Below, piece by piece: positions 7,523-15,181 of a DNA stretch of 22,722 nucleotides. Each line of letters opens with the position of its first letter. Positions within the stretch are counted from its first letter, which is position 1. The notes under the pieces were generated by a model. It did not search any database. It saw nothing but the letters and a program-made list of their open reading frames with translations, and had not been told where the DNA came from. The position numbers and the translations under genes were made by a program. Origin of the DNA: JBCCEJ01 sp039030335 (GTDB taxonomy: Bacteria; Pseudomonadota; Gammaproteobacteria; HK1); the NCBI GenBank assembly GCA_039030335.1, contig JBCCEJ010000091.1, positions 1 through 22,722 on the forward strand, read 5' to 3'.

Positions 7523-7774
7523 GTCAGCCACCGCAGTCTGATGCCCGATGGTCGCCCGGCCCGGCCCACTGAACGCTCCGGGAAGCGCCGGATGGCACTA
7601 CCGCGTGACGACCCGACCCGACCCTGAGGCGGCGTTGCAACTACTTGCCGCACATAGAATTGTCTCCTCTTGTATGGGAGAATCCGCGCGGTGGGCGGCG
7701 GCGGAGGCTCCCACCACCCGGCGCAAATGTGCGGACGGCACCCGCCTCGTTTTTCCCTTCCAAGAGACAGATAA
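7523..7774. promoter_or_regulatory. 252-bp leader upstream of the isoprenoid-synthase-like gene
   Basis: The gap between the PNPOx-like gene and the gene at 7775 contains a less GC-rich patch with a -10-like TAGAAT at 7655-7660; the TTGCAA at 7635-7640 is only 14 bp upstream, too close for a normal -35. A hairpin can form between ggtggg (7690-7695) and cccacc (7710-7715). I read this as a possible independent promoter or leader, without strong support. Confidence 0.2.
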
Positions 7775-8860
7775 ATGACTCTCGACCCCGTTTTCCGCTC
7801 CCCGCGGGCGGTCAGGCTGATCGAAGATCTGGGCCTCATGGAACGCCTGAGCGTACCGGGGAGCATCCATGCTGAGGCGACGGAGGCGGTGCACGGGATG
7901 CTTCCCGATATCATCGGCGAAGCCTGGCTCGACACCGACGCCTCGCCGGCCAGGGACGACGTCGAGTTCCTACAGAGAAACTTCTTCCTGATCCTGTTCC
8001 TGTCCATCTTTGAGGGCCTCGGATGCCGACGGGACAGGGTTGACCTCTACGCCCGTCTCGACCTCTGCATCAAGGGCATCATTACCGCTGGCGACAACCT
8101 GTTCGACGACCAGAACAAACAGCTGCTGCCGCTGCGTTTCGACGACGGCGGGACACGTTTTCCCTCTATCTTGCAAATGCTCTGCTTCACGCGGCTCAGC
8201 GAACGGGTGTTGTCAGACGCGGTGGCGGCGTCAACGCTTTCGGAGGCGCAGGCAGCGCAATTCCAGCGCTCGTTTCTGACCCGGCTGGCCGAGATCGGCG
8301 CTCTGGAGGGTTCCGAGGAGGACGGTGTGGCGGAGATCCTGCCAGTCGAGCCGATGATCAACAAAGTGCACCGGGTACGGGGCGGCGCTCTGTTCTCACT
8401 CGCTTTCATCGCTCCCGACCTTCTCGAGGACGAAAGCCTGAAGCCGGTGCTTGCAGTGGCCGGAGAAGCGGTCATCAAGCTCGGGGTCGCATTCCAGATC
8501 GTCGACGACATCACCGATTTCGAGTTCGACCTGACCCGTGGCAGCCACAACATACTGACAGCCTACGCGTACCATTCGGACGTGCCTGAAGAGCGCACCC
8601 GGATTCGTCAGATGCTGAAGGCGGAAACCACAGGTGGCGCGACGCTGGAGGAAGTGTTCCCACATGCGACGCAACGCGCGTTGCTGAGGGCGCGCGAGGA
8701 AGCCCGAGCAGCGTTCCAGGGGCTGGTCGGCGCTGGGTTCTGGATGGCACCGGACCAGGCCGATCTGTTTGTCGATGCCATCGTCGGGATCGAGGGCGTC
8801 GACAGAATCGAACAGATCAGCGATAACGTCGCCGAGTCGTCACGCCAGGCAACCGCCTGA
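7775..8860 (+). CDS. Divergent class I isoprenoid-synthase-like protein
   Basis: The 361-aa product looks like an all-alpha trans-isoprenyl diphosphate synthase. The second aspartate motif is clear in GVAFQIVDDITDFEFDL (Asp244, Asp245, Asp248), with a VRGGALFSLAF helix (about 201-211) where synthases have their conserved KT/GxL segment. The first aspartate motif is atypical: DNLFDDQNK at 107-115 instead of DDxxD followed by two arginines. The usual RRG-type diphosphate-binding pair after it is not seen. The segment after the second motif, LTRGSHNILTAY, also replaces the normal GK..D..GK signature. Function as a prenyltransferase, terpene-cyclase relative or non-catalytic homologue cannot be told. 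The ATG at 7775 has only a weak purine-rich stretch upstream. No other isoprenoid gene is nearby. Confidence 0.7.
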   Translation: MTLDPVFRSPRAVRLIEDLGLMERLSVPGSIHAEATEAVHGMLPDIIGEAWLDTDASPARDDVEFLQRNFFLILFLSIFEGLGCRRDRVDLYARLDLCIKGIITAGDNLFDDQNKQLLPLRFDDGGTRFPSILQMLCFTRLSERVLSDAVAASTLSEAQAAQFQRSFLTRLAEIGALEGSEEDGVAEILPVEPMINKVHRVRGGALFSLAFIAPDLLEDESLKPVLAVAGEAVIKLGVAFQIVDDITDFEFDLTRGSHNILTAYAYHSDVPEERTRIRQMLKAETTGGATLEEVFPHATQRALLRAREEARAAFQGLVGAGFWMAPDQADLFVDAIVGIEGVDRIEQISDNVAESSRQATA

Positions 8861-8912
8861 TCCCAACTGCCAGCCGGCGCGGTTGACCCGCGCGGTTCGC
8901 ACATCGGAAGGA

Positions 8913-8927
8913 CGGCCGGAACGGCCG
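8913..8927 (+). terminator. Weak GC hairpin after the isoprenoid-synthase-like gene
   Basis: CGGCCG at 8913-8918 pairs with CGGCCG at 8922-8927 across a gaa loop, about 50 bp after the stop codon at 8860. There is no T tract after it, so rho-independent function is doubtful. Confidence 0.15.
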
Positions 8928-9061
8928 GCGTCTGACCGGGCATCGGCTTTCAGCCATGAATCTGGTGAAGTCGAGTGCCAACCCTTGCAATGCCACCAAA
9001 CGCAGGCGACATTCAGCCTGCTTTAAAGACCGCTGTAGAGTTTTTTTAAGGAGAGCTTCCC

Positions 9062-10498
9062 ATGCCCACATACCCCGACGTCCAGCTCTTCATCAACGGC
9101 CAATGGCGTGATGGCGCCGAAGGCAAGACCCTGCCAATCATCGATCCGGCTACGGAAGAAGAGATCGGCCGCCTTGCCCACGCGACCCGTCCAGATCTGG
9201 ACGCCGCACTGGAAGCCGCTGAGAAGGGATTCGAAATCTGGAGAAAAACCTCCGCGTTCGAGCGTTACCAGCTAATGCGCAAAGCCGCCAATCTGCTGCG
9301 GGAGCGCAAAGAAGACATCGCCTGGTTGATGACCCGCGACCAGGGCAAGCCGATCGCCCAGTCGACGATGGAACTGGCTGGCGGCGCAGACACGATCGAC
9401 TGGTTCGCCGAAGAGGCCCGGCGCACCTACGGCCAGGTGATCCCGGCGCGCATGCCCGGCGTTACCCAGATGACGATGAAGCTCCCGGTCGGCCCGGTCG
9501 CGGCGTTCACGCCCTGGAACTTCCCGGTCAACCAGATCGTGCGGAAACTCTCGGCTGCGCTCGCGACCGGCTGCTCGATTATCGTCAAAGCGCCGGAAGA
9601 AACGCCGGCCTCTCCGGCTGAACTCATCAAGATCTTCCAGGAAGCCGGCGTGCCTGATGGGGTGGTCAACCTGGTTTACGGCATCCCGTCCGAGATCTCC
9701 GAGTATCTGATTCCGCACCCGATCATCCGCAAGATCTCGTTCACCGGCTCAACGCCGGTCGGCAAACACCTCGCCGCGATGGCCGGTCAGCACATGAAAC
9801 GCGCGACGATGGAACTCGGCGGACACGCGCCGGTGCTGGTATTTGACGATGCCGATGTCGACCAGGCTATCAACACGATGCTGCCGACCAAAATTCGCAA
9901 CGCCGGTCAGGTGTGTGTCTCACCGACGCGCTTCCTCGTGCAGGAGAGTGCGGCTGAAAAGTTCATCGACGGGTTCGTCGCGGCAATGGAAGGCGTAAAG
10001 GTCGGGAACGGCCTAGAAGCCGACACCGAAATGGGCCCCCTCGCCAACGAGCGCCGCATCCCGGCGATGGAGTCGATGATCGCCGACGCCAAGTCCAAGG
10101 GCGCAAATCTGGTGACCGGCGGTGAACGGATCGGTAACCAGGGCTATTTCTTCCAGCCGACTGTCATGACCGATGTGCCGACCGACGCCGCAGCGATGAA
10201 CGAAGAGCCGTTTGGCCCGATGGCCCTCATCAACAAGTTCAAGACCTACGATGAGGCCGTGTCGGAAGCCAATCGCCTGCAGTACGGGCTCGCGGCTTAC
10301 GCATTCACGTCATCGGCCGAGACCGTGCAAAGGCTGGGTCGCGAAGTCGAAAGCGGGATGCTGACGGTCAATCACGTAGGCCTGGCTCTGCCGGAAGTGC
10401 CGTTTGGCGGCATTCAGGATTCAGGGTATGGCACCGAGGGCGGCTCCGACGCAGTCGAGCCGTACCTCGAGACGCGTTTCGTCACCTCTATGAACTGA
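9062..10498 (+). CDS. NAD(P)-dependent aldehyde dehydrogenase, succinate-semialdehyde type
   Basis: This 478-aa enzyme belongs to the ALDH superfamily and is closest in appearance to GabD-type succinate-semialdehyde dehydrogenases. Motifs in order are PWNFP (151-155), FTGS (227-230, cofactor loop), the general base Glu251 in MELGGHAP, and the catalytic Cys285 in NAGQVCVSPTRF. The C-terminal NEEPFGP and PFGGIQDSGYGTEGG segments are also typical. A strong ribosome binding site (AAGGAG at 9048-9053) stands 8 nt before the ATG at 9062. It has its own terminator directly after it and no partner on the same strand within 600 bp, so it is probably monocistronic. Exact substrate (succinate semialdehyde, glutarate semialdehyde or another) is inference from overall similarity. 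Confidence 0.93.
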   Translation: MPTYPDVQLFINGQWRDGAEGKTLPIIDPATEEEIGRLAHATRPDLDAALEAAEKGFEIWRKTSAFERYQLMRKAANLLRERKEDIAWLMTRDQGKPIAQSTMELAGGADTIDWFAEEARRTYGQVIPARMPGVTQMTMKLPVGPVAAFTPWNFPVNQIVRKLSAALATGCSIIVKAPEETPASPAELIKIFQEAGVPDGVVNLVYGIPSEISEYLIPHPIIRKISFTGSTPVGKHLAAMAGQHMKRATMELGGHAPVLVFDDADVDQAINTMLPTKIRNAGQVCVSPTRFLVQESAAEKFIDGFVAAMEGVKVGNGLEADTEMGPLANERRIPAMESMIADAKSKGANLVTGGERIGNQGYFFQPTVMTDVPTDAAAMNEEPFGPMALINKFKTYDEAVSEANRLQYGLAAYAFTSSAETVQRLGREVESGMLTVNHVGLALPEVPFGGIQDSGYGTEGGSDAVEPYLETRFVTSMN

Positions 10499-10522
10499 GC
10501 ACCCAAACGTCTTCGCGCATTT

Positions 10523-10550
10523 ACCGCCGGGAAACTTCCCGGCGGTTTTC
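10523..10550 (+). terminator. Rho-independent terminator of the aldehyde dehydrogenase gene
   Basis: A perfect 10-bp stem (accgccggga at 10523-10532 and tcccggcggt at 10537-10546) with an aact loop is followed by ttt. It lies 24 bp after the stop codon at 10498 and fits an intrinsic terminator. Confidence 0.8.
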
Positions 10551-10641
10551 GTTGGAACCCCTTGCCCTGGCCTCAGCCATACCTCGCGGTCGTGCGCGCT
10601 GACCCCGTCAGGCGAAACCGTGGCGCCGGATGCGGCGCGCC

Positions 10642-11001
10642 TCAAGCCAGACGCCTCGCGAAGCTCAACTCGTGCCCATCCGGGTCGGTAATGTGAAAGT
10701 AACGTTCACCCCATTCGGCGTCGCGAGGCGTGGTATCGGCGTCGTATCCGGCGCGCGTTGCCAGGGCAAAGATCTCGTCGACATCGTGCACGTGAAAAAT
10801 CACCCGCCCCCACCACGACCATGCCCGTGAATCGGGTTGCCGGGTCAGGTTGACGAAACAATCTCCGCCGCCTTTCAAACTCGTAAATACTGCCTCCGGC
10901 CCGCCGTATACGACCCGGAAGCCCAGGACTTCATAGAACGCCACCGCACGCCGCATGTCATGCGTCGCGAAAGTTATCGCATTAATGCTCTCGACCGTCA
11001 T
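10642..11001 (-). CDS. VOC-family (glyoxalase/bleomycin resistance-like) protein
   Basis: The 119-aa product is a single VOC module. It has the paired beta-alpha-beta-beta-beta layout: INAITFATHDMRRAVAFYEVLGFRV at residues 6-30 (here ending in FYEVLGF, the hallmark of the fold), VIFHVHDVDEIFALATRAGY in the second half, and the C-terminal ITDPDGHELSFARR with the metal-type glutamate at about 111. VOC enzymes include glyoxalase I, dioxygenases and antibiotic-binding proteins, so the reaction cannot be predicted. It stands alone on the minus strand, divergent from the crotonase gene at 11191, with a 189-bp gap holding possible promoters. Confidence 0.85.
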   Translation of the reverse strand: MTVESINAITFATHDMRRAVAFYEVLGFRVVYGGPEAVFTSLKGGGDCFVNLTRQPDSRAWSWWGRVIFHVHDVDEIFALATRAGYDADTTPRDAEWGERYFHITDPDGHELSFARRLA

Positions 11002-11190
11002 GCGTCACCCTGAGGCAGTGAAGATACACACACTATCCGGAATCGACCGACGGACGTCGAGTGATGGCAGCGCAAGAAACCGCCCGGCCCGCCCGATCGG
11101 TATCCGGGTCTGGCAACATGCGCAGATGTGAGCGTGGCGGCGGGGTGCCGTTCACGCGTTTGATTCACTCCTCACGCGGACACGACAGCT

Positions 11191-12057
11191 ATGGCCAAGG
11201 TGTTATTCGAAGCAGACGGGCGTATTGGGCGCATCACGCTCAACCGGCCTGAAGTTCTGAATGCGATCGACGACGATCTGCCGCGGGAACTCGCCGCAGC
11301 CGTCGCCGAAGCGGACGCCAGCCGGGATATCCACGTGATGGTGTTGTCGGGCGCCGGCAAAGCGTTTTGCGCAGGCTACGATCTCGCACACTATGCGCAG
11401 AGCGATGGCCCGAATCAGGTCGTGCAGGACATGCCGTGGGATCCGCTGCAGGACTACCAGTTCATGTGGGCGAACACGCAGGCTTTCATGTCACTGTTTC
11501 GGGCGATGAAGCCCGTTATTTGCAAAGTCCACGGCTTCGCCGTTGCCGGCGGCTCCGATATCGCACTTTGCGCGGACGTTGTCCTGATGGGCGACTCGGC
11601 CCGCATCGGCTACATGCCGACGCGGGTCTGGGGCTGCCCGACAACCGCGATGTGGGTATACCGGCTCGGTCCGGAAAAAGCCAAGCGCATGATGTTTACC
11701 GGCGATCAAGTGAGCGGGCCCGAAGCAGCTGAGATGGGATTGGTTTTGAAATCGGTCCCCGACGGGCAACTCGACGGCGAAGTGGAAGCGCTGGCGGCGC
11801 GCATGGCGGGCGTCCCTATCAATCAGCTCGCGATGCAGAAGATGGTGGTCAATTCCGCTATCGAGGCGCAGCTAAATCAGACGCAGCGACTGGCAACTAT
11901 CTTCGATGGCATCACCCGGCATTCACCGGAAGGTATGAACTTCAAGGCGCGGGTCGAACAAGCCGGATGGAAGGAGGCCGTGCGCGAACGCGATGAAGGC
12001 ACATTCGACTGGACCGCCAACCGACCGTTCGAGAAAGCTGACAAATCCACCCGGTAA
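11191..12057 (+). CDS. Crotonase-fold protein (enoyl-CoA hydratase/isomerase family)
   Basis: This 288-aa protein has the crotonase CoA-binding and oxyanion-hole segments: VLSGAGKAFCAGYDL (51-65) and HGFAVAGGSDIALCAD (114-129). Members act on acyl-CoA thioesters as hydratases, isomerases, hydrolases or dehalogenases. The two glutamates used by classical hydratase are not conserved. The first position is Asp123 (GGSDIA in place of GGCELA), and the second position reads PTRVW where the PEI-type glutamate normally stands, which leaves Thr144. Standard hydration is therefore not assured. The ATG at 11191 gives a normal N-terminus (MAKVLFEADGRIGRITLNRP), but the upstream bases show no strong ribosome binding site. 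Confidence 0.88.
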   Translation: MAKVLFEADGRIGRITLNRPEVLNAIDDDLPRELAAAVAEADASRDIHVMVLSGAGKAFCAGYDLAHYAQSDGPNQVVQDMPWDPLQDYQFMWANTQAFMSLFRAMKPVICKVHGFAVAGGSDIALCADVVLMGDSARIGYMPTRVWGCPTTAMWVYRLGPEKAKRMMFTGDQVSGPEAAEMGLVLKSVPDGQLDGEVEALAARMAGVPINQLAMQKMVVNSAIEAQLNQTQRLATIFDGITRHSPEGMNFKARVEQAGWKEAVRERDEGTFDWTANRPFEKADKSTR

Positions 12058-12319
12058 CGGCTGGGTATCTTTCCACGTGGCTGACGGTGACCTTCGCATA
12101 GAGGCGTTCACCCACGAAGCAACCCACGTATCCTGAGCCTGCGGCGCCTCGACATTGCTCAAATGCGCGGCACAACTGGACGACGTGCTTCGGGTACCCG
12201 GCAAGGCGCCGTGACCCGGACCGGTCATCACGCTGGAATCAGGCGGCTCCCGACAGTGGATGGGCGTGCAGCACCATCGGCGTGTCAACCTTTTGCCGTG
12301 CCGGCACCATTAATACCGT

Positions 12320-12715
12320 ATGAACGCTGAAGTTGATGAGCTGACCGTGCTCGAGGCCCACTTCGAGCCGGCGCGCAGGCAATACCTGGAACTACGCTAC
12401 CGAGCGCCCGCGCCGGCCCAACGCGCCGGCCAGCTAAGAGCGCTGGCGGCTGCCGCCGCGCTCGCAGCTGTGGCAATTGGCCTCGTCGCCGCGCTTTGGG
12501 ATGCCAGCGATCCGCGGTCAGCTGAGGGCCAACGCAGCGCTGACCAACGGCAGTTTACCAACGCGCTGACGGCCGCGAACGCGCGACCGGCACTGGCGGT
12601 GTCGCTTCGGCCAAAGGTTGCGCTGCGTGCAACGAGCTGGCCGCGAACCATGACCTCTCGCCGCGTCAGATTGCCCTCCCGTCCTGGTCCACGTCGAACA
12701 CGGCAGCGGAGCTGA
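12320..12715 (+). CDS. Small one-TM protein upstream of an ECF sigma factor
   Basis: I do not recognise this 131-aa ORF. The N-terminal 35 residues (MNAEVDELTVLEAHFEPARR onward) are charged and could be cytoplasmic. Residues 41-60 (ALAAAAALAAVAIGLVAALW) form one clear membrane segment, and the rest is Arg/Ser-rich. It ends 8 nt before the sigma-factor start, so the two are likely one operon. A membrane partner of an ECF factor would fit an anti-sigma or signalling role, but this is inference only. The C-terminal 45 residues look less like real protein than the N-terminal half; a frameshift near 12600 or a wrong C-terminus is possible. Confidence 0.45.
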   Translation: MNAEVDELTVLEAHFEPARRQYLELRYRAPAPAQRAGQLRALAAAAALAAVAIGLVAALWDASDPRSAEGQRSADQRQFTNALTAANARPALAVSLRPKVALRATSWPRTMTSRRVRLPSRPGPRRTRQRS

Positions 12716-12723
12716 AGCAATCG

Positions 12724-13275
12724 ATGGCGTTGGTTCCAGCGTGGTTCAAGCGGCGGCAGAACAACGATGAGCGTGCCTGCGACGACTGGTCGCTCGCCGC
12801 ACGCGCGGCGCGCAGCAATCCGGCATTGACGGAGCTCTACTCGCGTCATGCCGATCGCACCTATCGCATGGCTTACGGCCTGCTAGGTGATACACAGGCC
12901 GCGGAGGACGCCACGCAGGAGAGTTTTCTGCGGCTTACAAGGGCGGCACCGCGGCATCAAAACGCCGCCTTCACCACCTGGTTCAGCGCCATCGTCTTGA
13001 ACGTATGTCGCGAACTTCGACGGCAGCGCCCGCCCCTGGTTTCGAGCCTTGAGGAGACGCCAGTGACTGCCGCCGACGCTGCCGAGCGCGGCCGTAGCCT
13101 GGCCGAACTGATACGTGCGCTGGCGGAACTGCCCGCGCGTCAGCGTGAAGTCGTCGTGCTGCGCTACCTCGAAGGCTTCACGGCGCCAGAAACGGCCGCG
13201 TTGCTGGATTGCGAGGTCGGCACCGTCAAGACTCACCTCCATCGGGCAACACAAAAACTGCGTTGCCAACTCTGA
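12724..13275 (+). CDS. ECF-type RNA polymerase sigma factor
   Basis: This 183-aa protein is an extracytoplasmic-function sigma-70. Region 2 is visible in RTYRMAYGLLGDTQAAEDATQESFLRL (here shown as YRMAYGLLGDTQAAEDATQE at about 47-66), which contacts core polymerase and the -10 element. Region 4 is LPARQREVVVLRYLEGF followed by VGTVKTHLHRATQKL, the helix-turn-helix that reads the -35 element. The middle part (about 100-125) is a short linker, as in ECFs, with no region 3. The ATG at 12724 follows GGAG about 10 nt upstream. No recognised anti-sigma lies next to it. The 3' neighbour (13351-13764) is a secreted TPR-like protein, and the 5' neighbour is a one-TM ORF. Confidence 0.92.
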   Translation: MALVPAWFKRRQNNDERACDDWSLAARAARSNPALTELYSRHADRTYRMAYGLLGDTQAAEDATQESFLRLTRAAPRHQNAAFTTWFSAIVLNVCRELRRQRPPLVSSLEETPVTAADAAERGRSLAELIRALAELPARQREVVVLRYLEGFTAPETAALLDCEVGTVKTHLHRATQKLRCQL

Positions 13276-13350
13276 GACCACGACACGATGCCTGCACTGA
13301 CACTTCCTCGAACGACCCGAACTGAACTTCACCACTGGAGAGATCAAGAC

Positions 13351-13764
13351 ATGACACCATCCCATCGTCCTGTCACCCGGCGCCTTGGCACGACCCTGGC
13401 TGCCTTGATGCTGAGCGTTGCCCTCGTGACACCGAATCCGGTTCACGCGGAGGAACACGATGACGATGGCAACGAACTGGAACTCATTGAAAGCTACCTG
13501 GAAGTCGCCGACCGGGTCGTGCGCATGGCGGCTAAACGTGAGGTGACCATCTTCTTCGCCATTGAAGGTATCGCGGAGACCTATCAGGCCCAGGGCGACC
13601 TCGATGCCGCTCTGGCTCGTTTCGAAGCCATGCTGAAAGAGCACGAAGGCGATCAGACCGTGCGTAACCTCATCCTGTTCAAGATGCGCGACATTTACGA
13701 GGAGCGCGGGCAGCCGAAGAAAACGCTGGCCGTGCTGGATCGGGTGATCGCCGAGAACAAATAG
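13351..13764 (+). CDS. Secreted TPR-like protein of an ECF cassette
   Basis: The 137-aa product has a good signal peptide: basic start (MTPSHRPVTRR), hydrophobic core (LGTTLAALMLSVALV) and a probable cut after VHA at residue 33. The mature part is acidic at first (EEHDDDGNELELIESYLEVADR) and then forms helix pairs that resemble tetratricopeptide repeats: GIAETYQAQGDLDAALARFE and MRDIYEERGQPKKTLAVLDR. TPRs mediate protein-protein contacts, so this is a periplasmic binding or scaffolding protein. The ATG at 13351 has a good ribosome binding site (GGAGAG, 8 nt upstream), better than the in-frame ATG at 13288. It follows the ECF gene by 75 bp, and the pair is probably co-transcribed. Confidence 0.78.
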   Translation: MTPSHRPVTRRLGTTLAALMLSVALVTPNPVHAEEHDDDGNELELIESYLEVADRVVRMAAKREVTIFFAIEGIAETYQAQGDLDAALARFEAMLKEHEGDQTVRNLILFKMRDIYEERGQPKKTLAVLDRVIAENK

Positions 13765-13787
13765 CCCCCAACGACGTCACCGCGCAC

Positions 13788-13808
13788 GGGGCCGCCGGGC
13801 GGCGCCCC
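13788..13808 (+). terminator. Possible GC hairpin after the ECF cassette
   Basis: ggggc-cgccg at 13788-13797 can pair with cggcg-cccc at about 13800-13808 with one bulged base and a two-base loop, shortly after the stop codon at 13764. There is no T tract, so this is a weak candidate. Confidence 0.2.
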
Positions 13809-13963
13809 CGCCGTCGGCAACGCGTCTCGAGAAACGCTGCTGCAGTGATGGCAGCGGGCCGCTGGGAGACGCTTCGCCGGACAGCCGCATCTGAGCTCGC
13901 TTCCCCTATACTGCCGTGGGCGGCTTCGCACCGCCTGCCGAGACAGCCAGACACAGGTGGAAC

Positions 13964-15157
13964 ATGAGCTCAAATCTGGACCAGTTCCGCGCCGACACCC
14001 GCGCGTGGCTTGAAGAAAACTGCCCGACGTCCATGCGTACGCCCATGCCCGACAATGAAGTGGTGTGGGGCGGCCGGAACGCGGCATTCCCGAACGAAGA
14101 TGCAAAACTCTGGCTAAAGCGCATGGCTGCCAGAGGCTGGACCGCGCCGACATGGCCTTCGCAATATGGCGGAGGCGGGCTGGATAAGGAGCACGCGCGC
14201 GTGCTGCACGAAGAGCTCGCGCGCATACACGCGCGGCCGCCGCTCAGAAGCTTCGGGCTGATGATGCTCGGCCCGGCGCTATTGGAATTCGCCACCCCGG
14301 AGCAGCTCGACCGATACATGCCCGAGATCGTCAAAGGCGAAATTCGCTGGTGCCAGGGCTACAGCGAGCCGGGCGCCGGCTCCGACCTCGCGAGCCTTCG
14401 TACGCGCGCCGAAGACAAGGGCGACCATTACCTCGTCAACGGCTCCAAGATCTGGACCTCTTACGCCAACCTCGCAGACTGGATCTTCTGCCTCGTCCGG
14501 ACTGACTTCGATGCCCCAAAGCACGAAGGCATCAGCTTCTTGCTATTCGATATGGCGTCGGAAGGCGTGACGACCAGGCCAATTCAGCTCATCAGCGGTG
14601 CGTCACCGTTTTGCCAGACGTTCTTCGACAACGTGAAAGTCCCCAAGGCGCAGCTGGTCGGCGAGTTGAATAAGGGCTGGACCATCGCGAAGCGGCTGCT
14701 CCAGCACGAGCGCGCATCCATAGCGTCGATCGGCACCGGGCGGCCCGGCGCCTCCGACGAAACGCTCGCCGACGTCGCGAAAGCCTATATCGGCGAAACC
14801 AACGGCGGCATCGCAGATCCGGTGATGCGCGACAAGATCGCAGAACATGCCATGTCAGCCCATGCGTTCGGTCTGACCACCCGACGCGCAGCTGCCGAGG
14901 CCAAGGCCGGAATGGCCGACGGCGCGGCGTCGTCGATGTTCAAGTACTACGGGACAGAGCTCAACAAACGCCGCATGGATCTGAAGCTCGAAGTCATGGG
15001 CACCCAGGGCATCGGCTGGGAAGGGGACGGATTCAGTGACGAGGAGCTCAAGTCGATGCGCTATTGGCTGCGCACAAGAGCAAATTCCATCGAAGGGGGC
15101 ACGAGTGAAGTGCAGCTCAACATCATTGCGAAACGCGTGCTGGGCCTGCCTGACTGA
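13964..15157 (+). CDS. Acyl-CoA dehydrogenase, large subunit type
   Basis: This 397-aa flavoprotein belongs to the acyl-CoA dehydrogenase family, which introduces the alpha-beta double bond of acyl-CoA and passes electrons to ETF. The FAD- and substrate-binding region is WCQGYSEPGAGSDLASL (about 127-143), followed by NGSKIWTSYANLADW, and the C-terminal NSIEGGTSEVQLNIIAKRVLG segment (here split as NSIEGGTSEVQ and NIIAKRVLG) is the family's end signature. The extended middle (LMMLGPALLEF, FKYYGTELNKR) resembles FadE17/PimC-type long subunits. The ATG at 13964 follows AGGTGG with a short spacing; the GTG at 13916 would add 16 unlikely residues. A second, different dehydrogenase starts 24 bp downstream, suggesting a two-subunit enzyme. 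Confidence 0.93.
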   Translation: MSSNLDQFRADTRAWLEENCPTSMRTPMPDNEVVWGGRNAAFPNEDAKLWLKRMAARGWTAPTWPSQYGGGGLDKEHARVLHEELARIHARPPLRSFGLMMLGPALLEFATPEQLDRYMPEIVKGEIRWCQGYSEPGAGSDLASLRTRAEDKGDHYLVNGSKIWTSYANLADWIFCLVRTDFDAPKHEGISFLLFDMASEGVTTRPIQLISGASPFCQTFFDNVKVPKAQLVGELNKGWTIAKRLLQHERASIASIGTGRPGASDETLADVAKAYIGETNGGIADPVMRDKIAEHAMSAHAFGLTTRRAAAEAKAGMADGAASSMFKYYGTELNKRRMDLKLEVMGTQGIGWEGDGFSDEELKSMRYWLRTRANSIEGGTSEVQLNIIAKRVLGLPD

Positions 15158-15181
15158 CGTTGCCCGAGGGAGTATCTGAAC

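Noticed and set aside
8986..9014. TTGCAA and GACATT as a promoter upstream of the aldehyde dehydrogenase
   Set aside because: The 17-bp spacing is right, but the -10 element matches the consensus at only about three positions.
11923..12288. Minus-strand frames after the crotonase gene (121 and 77 codons)
   Set aside because: They overlap the crotonase antisense and show no motif. The 262-bp gap between 12058 and 12319 is treated as non-coding.
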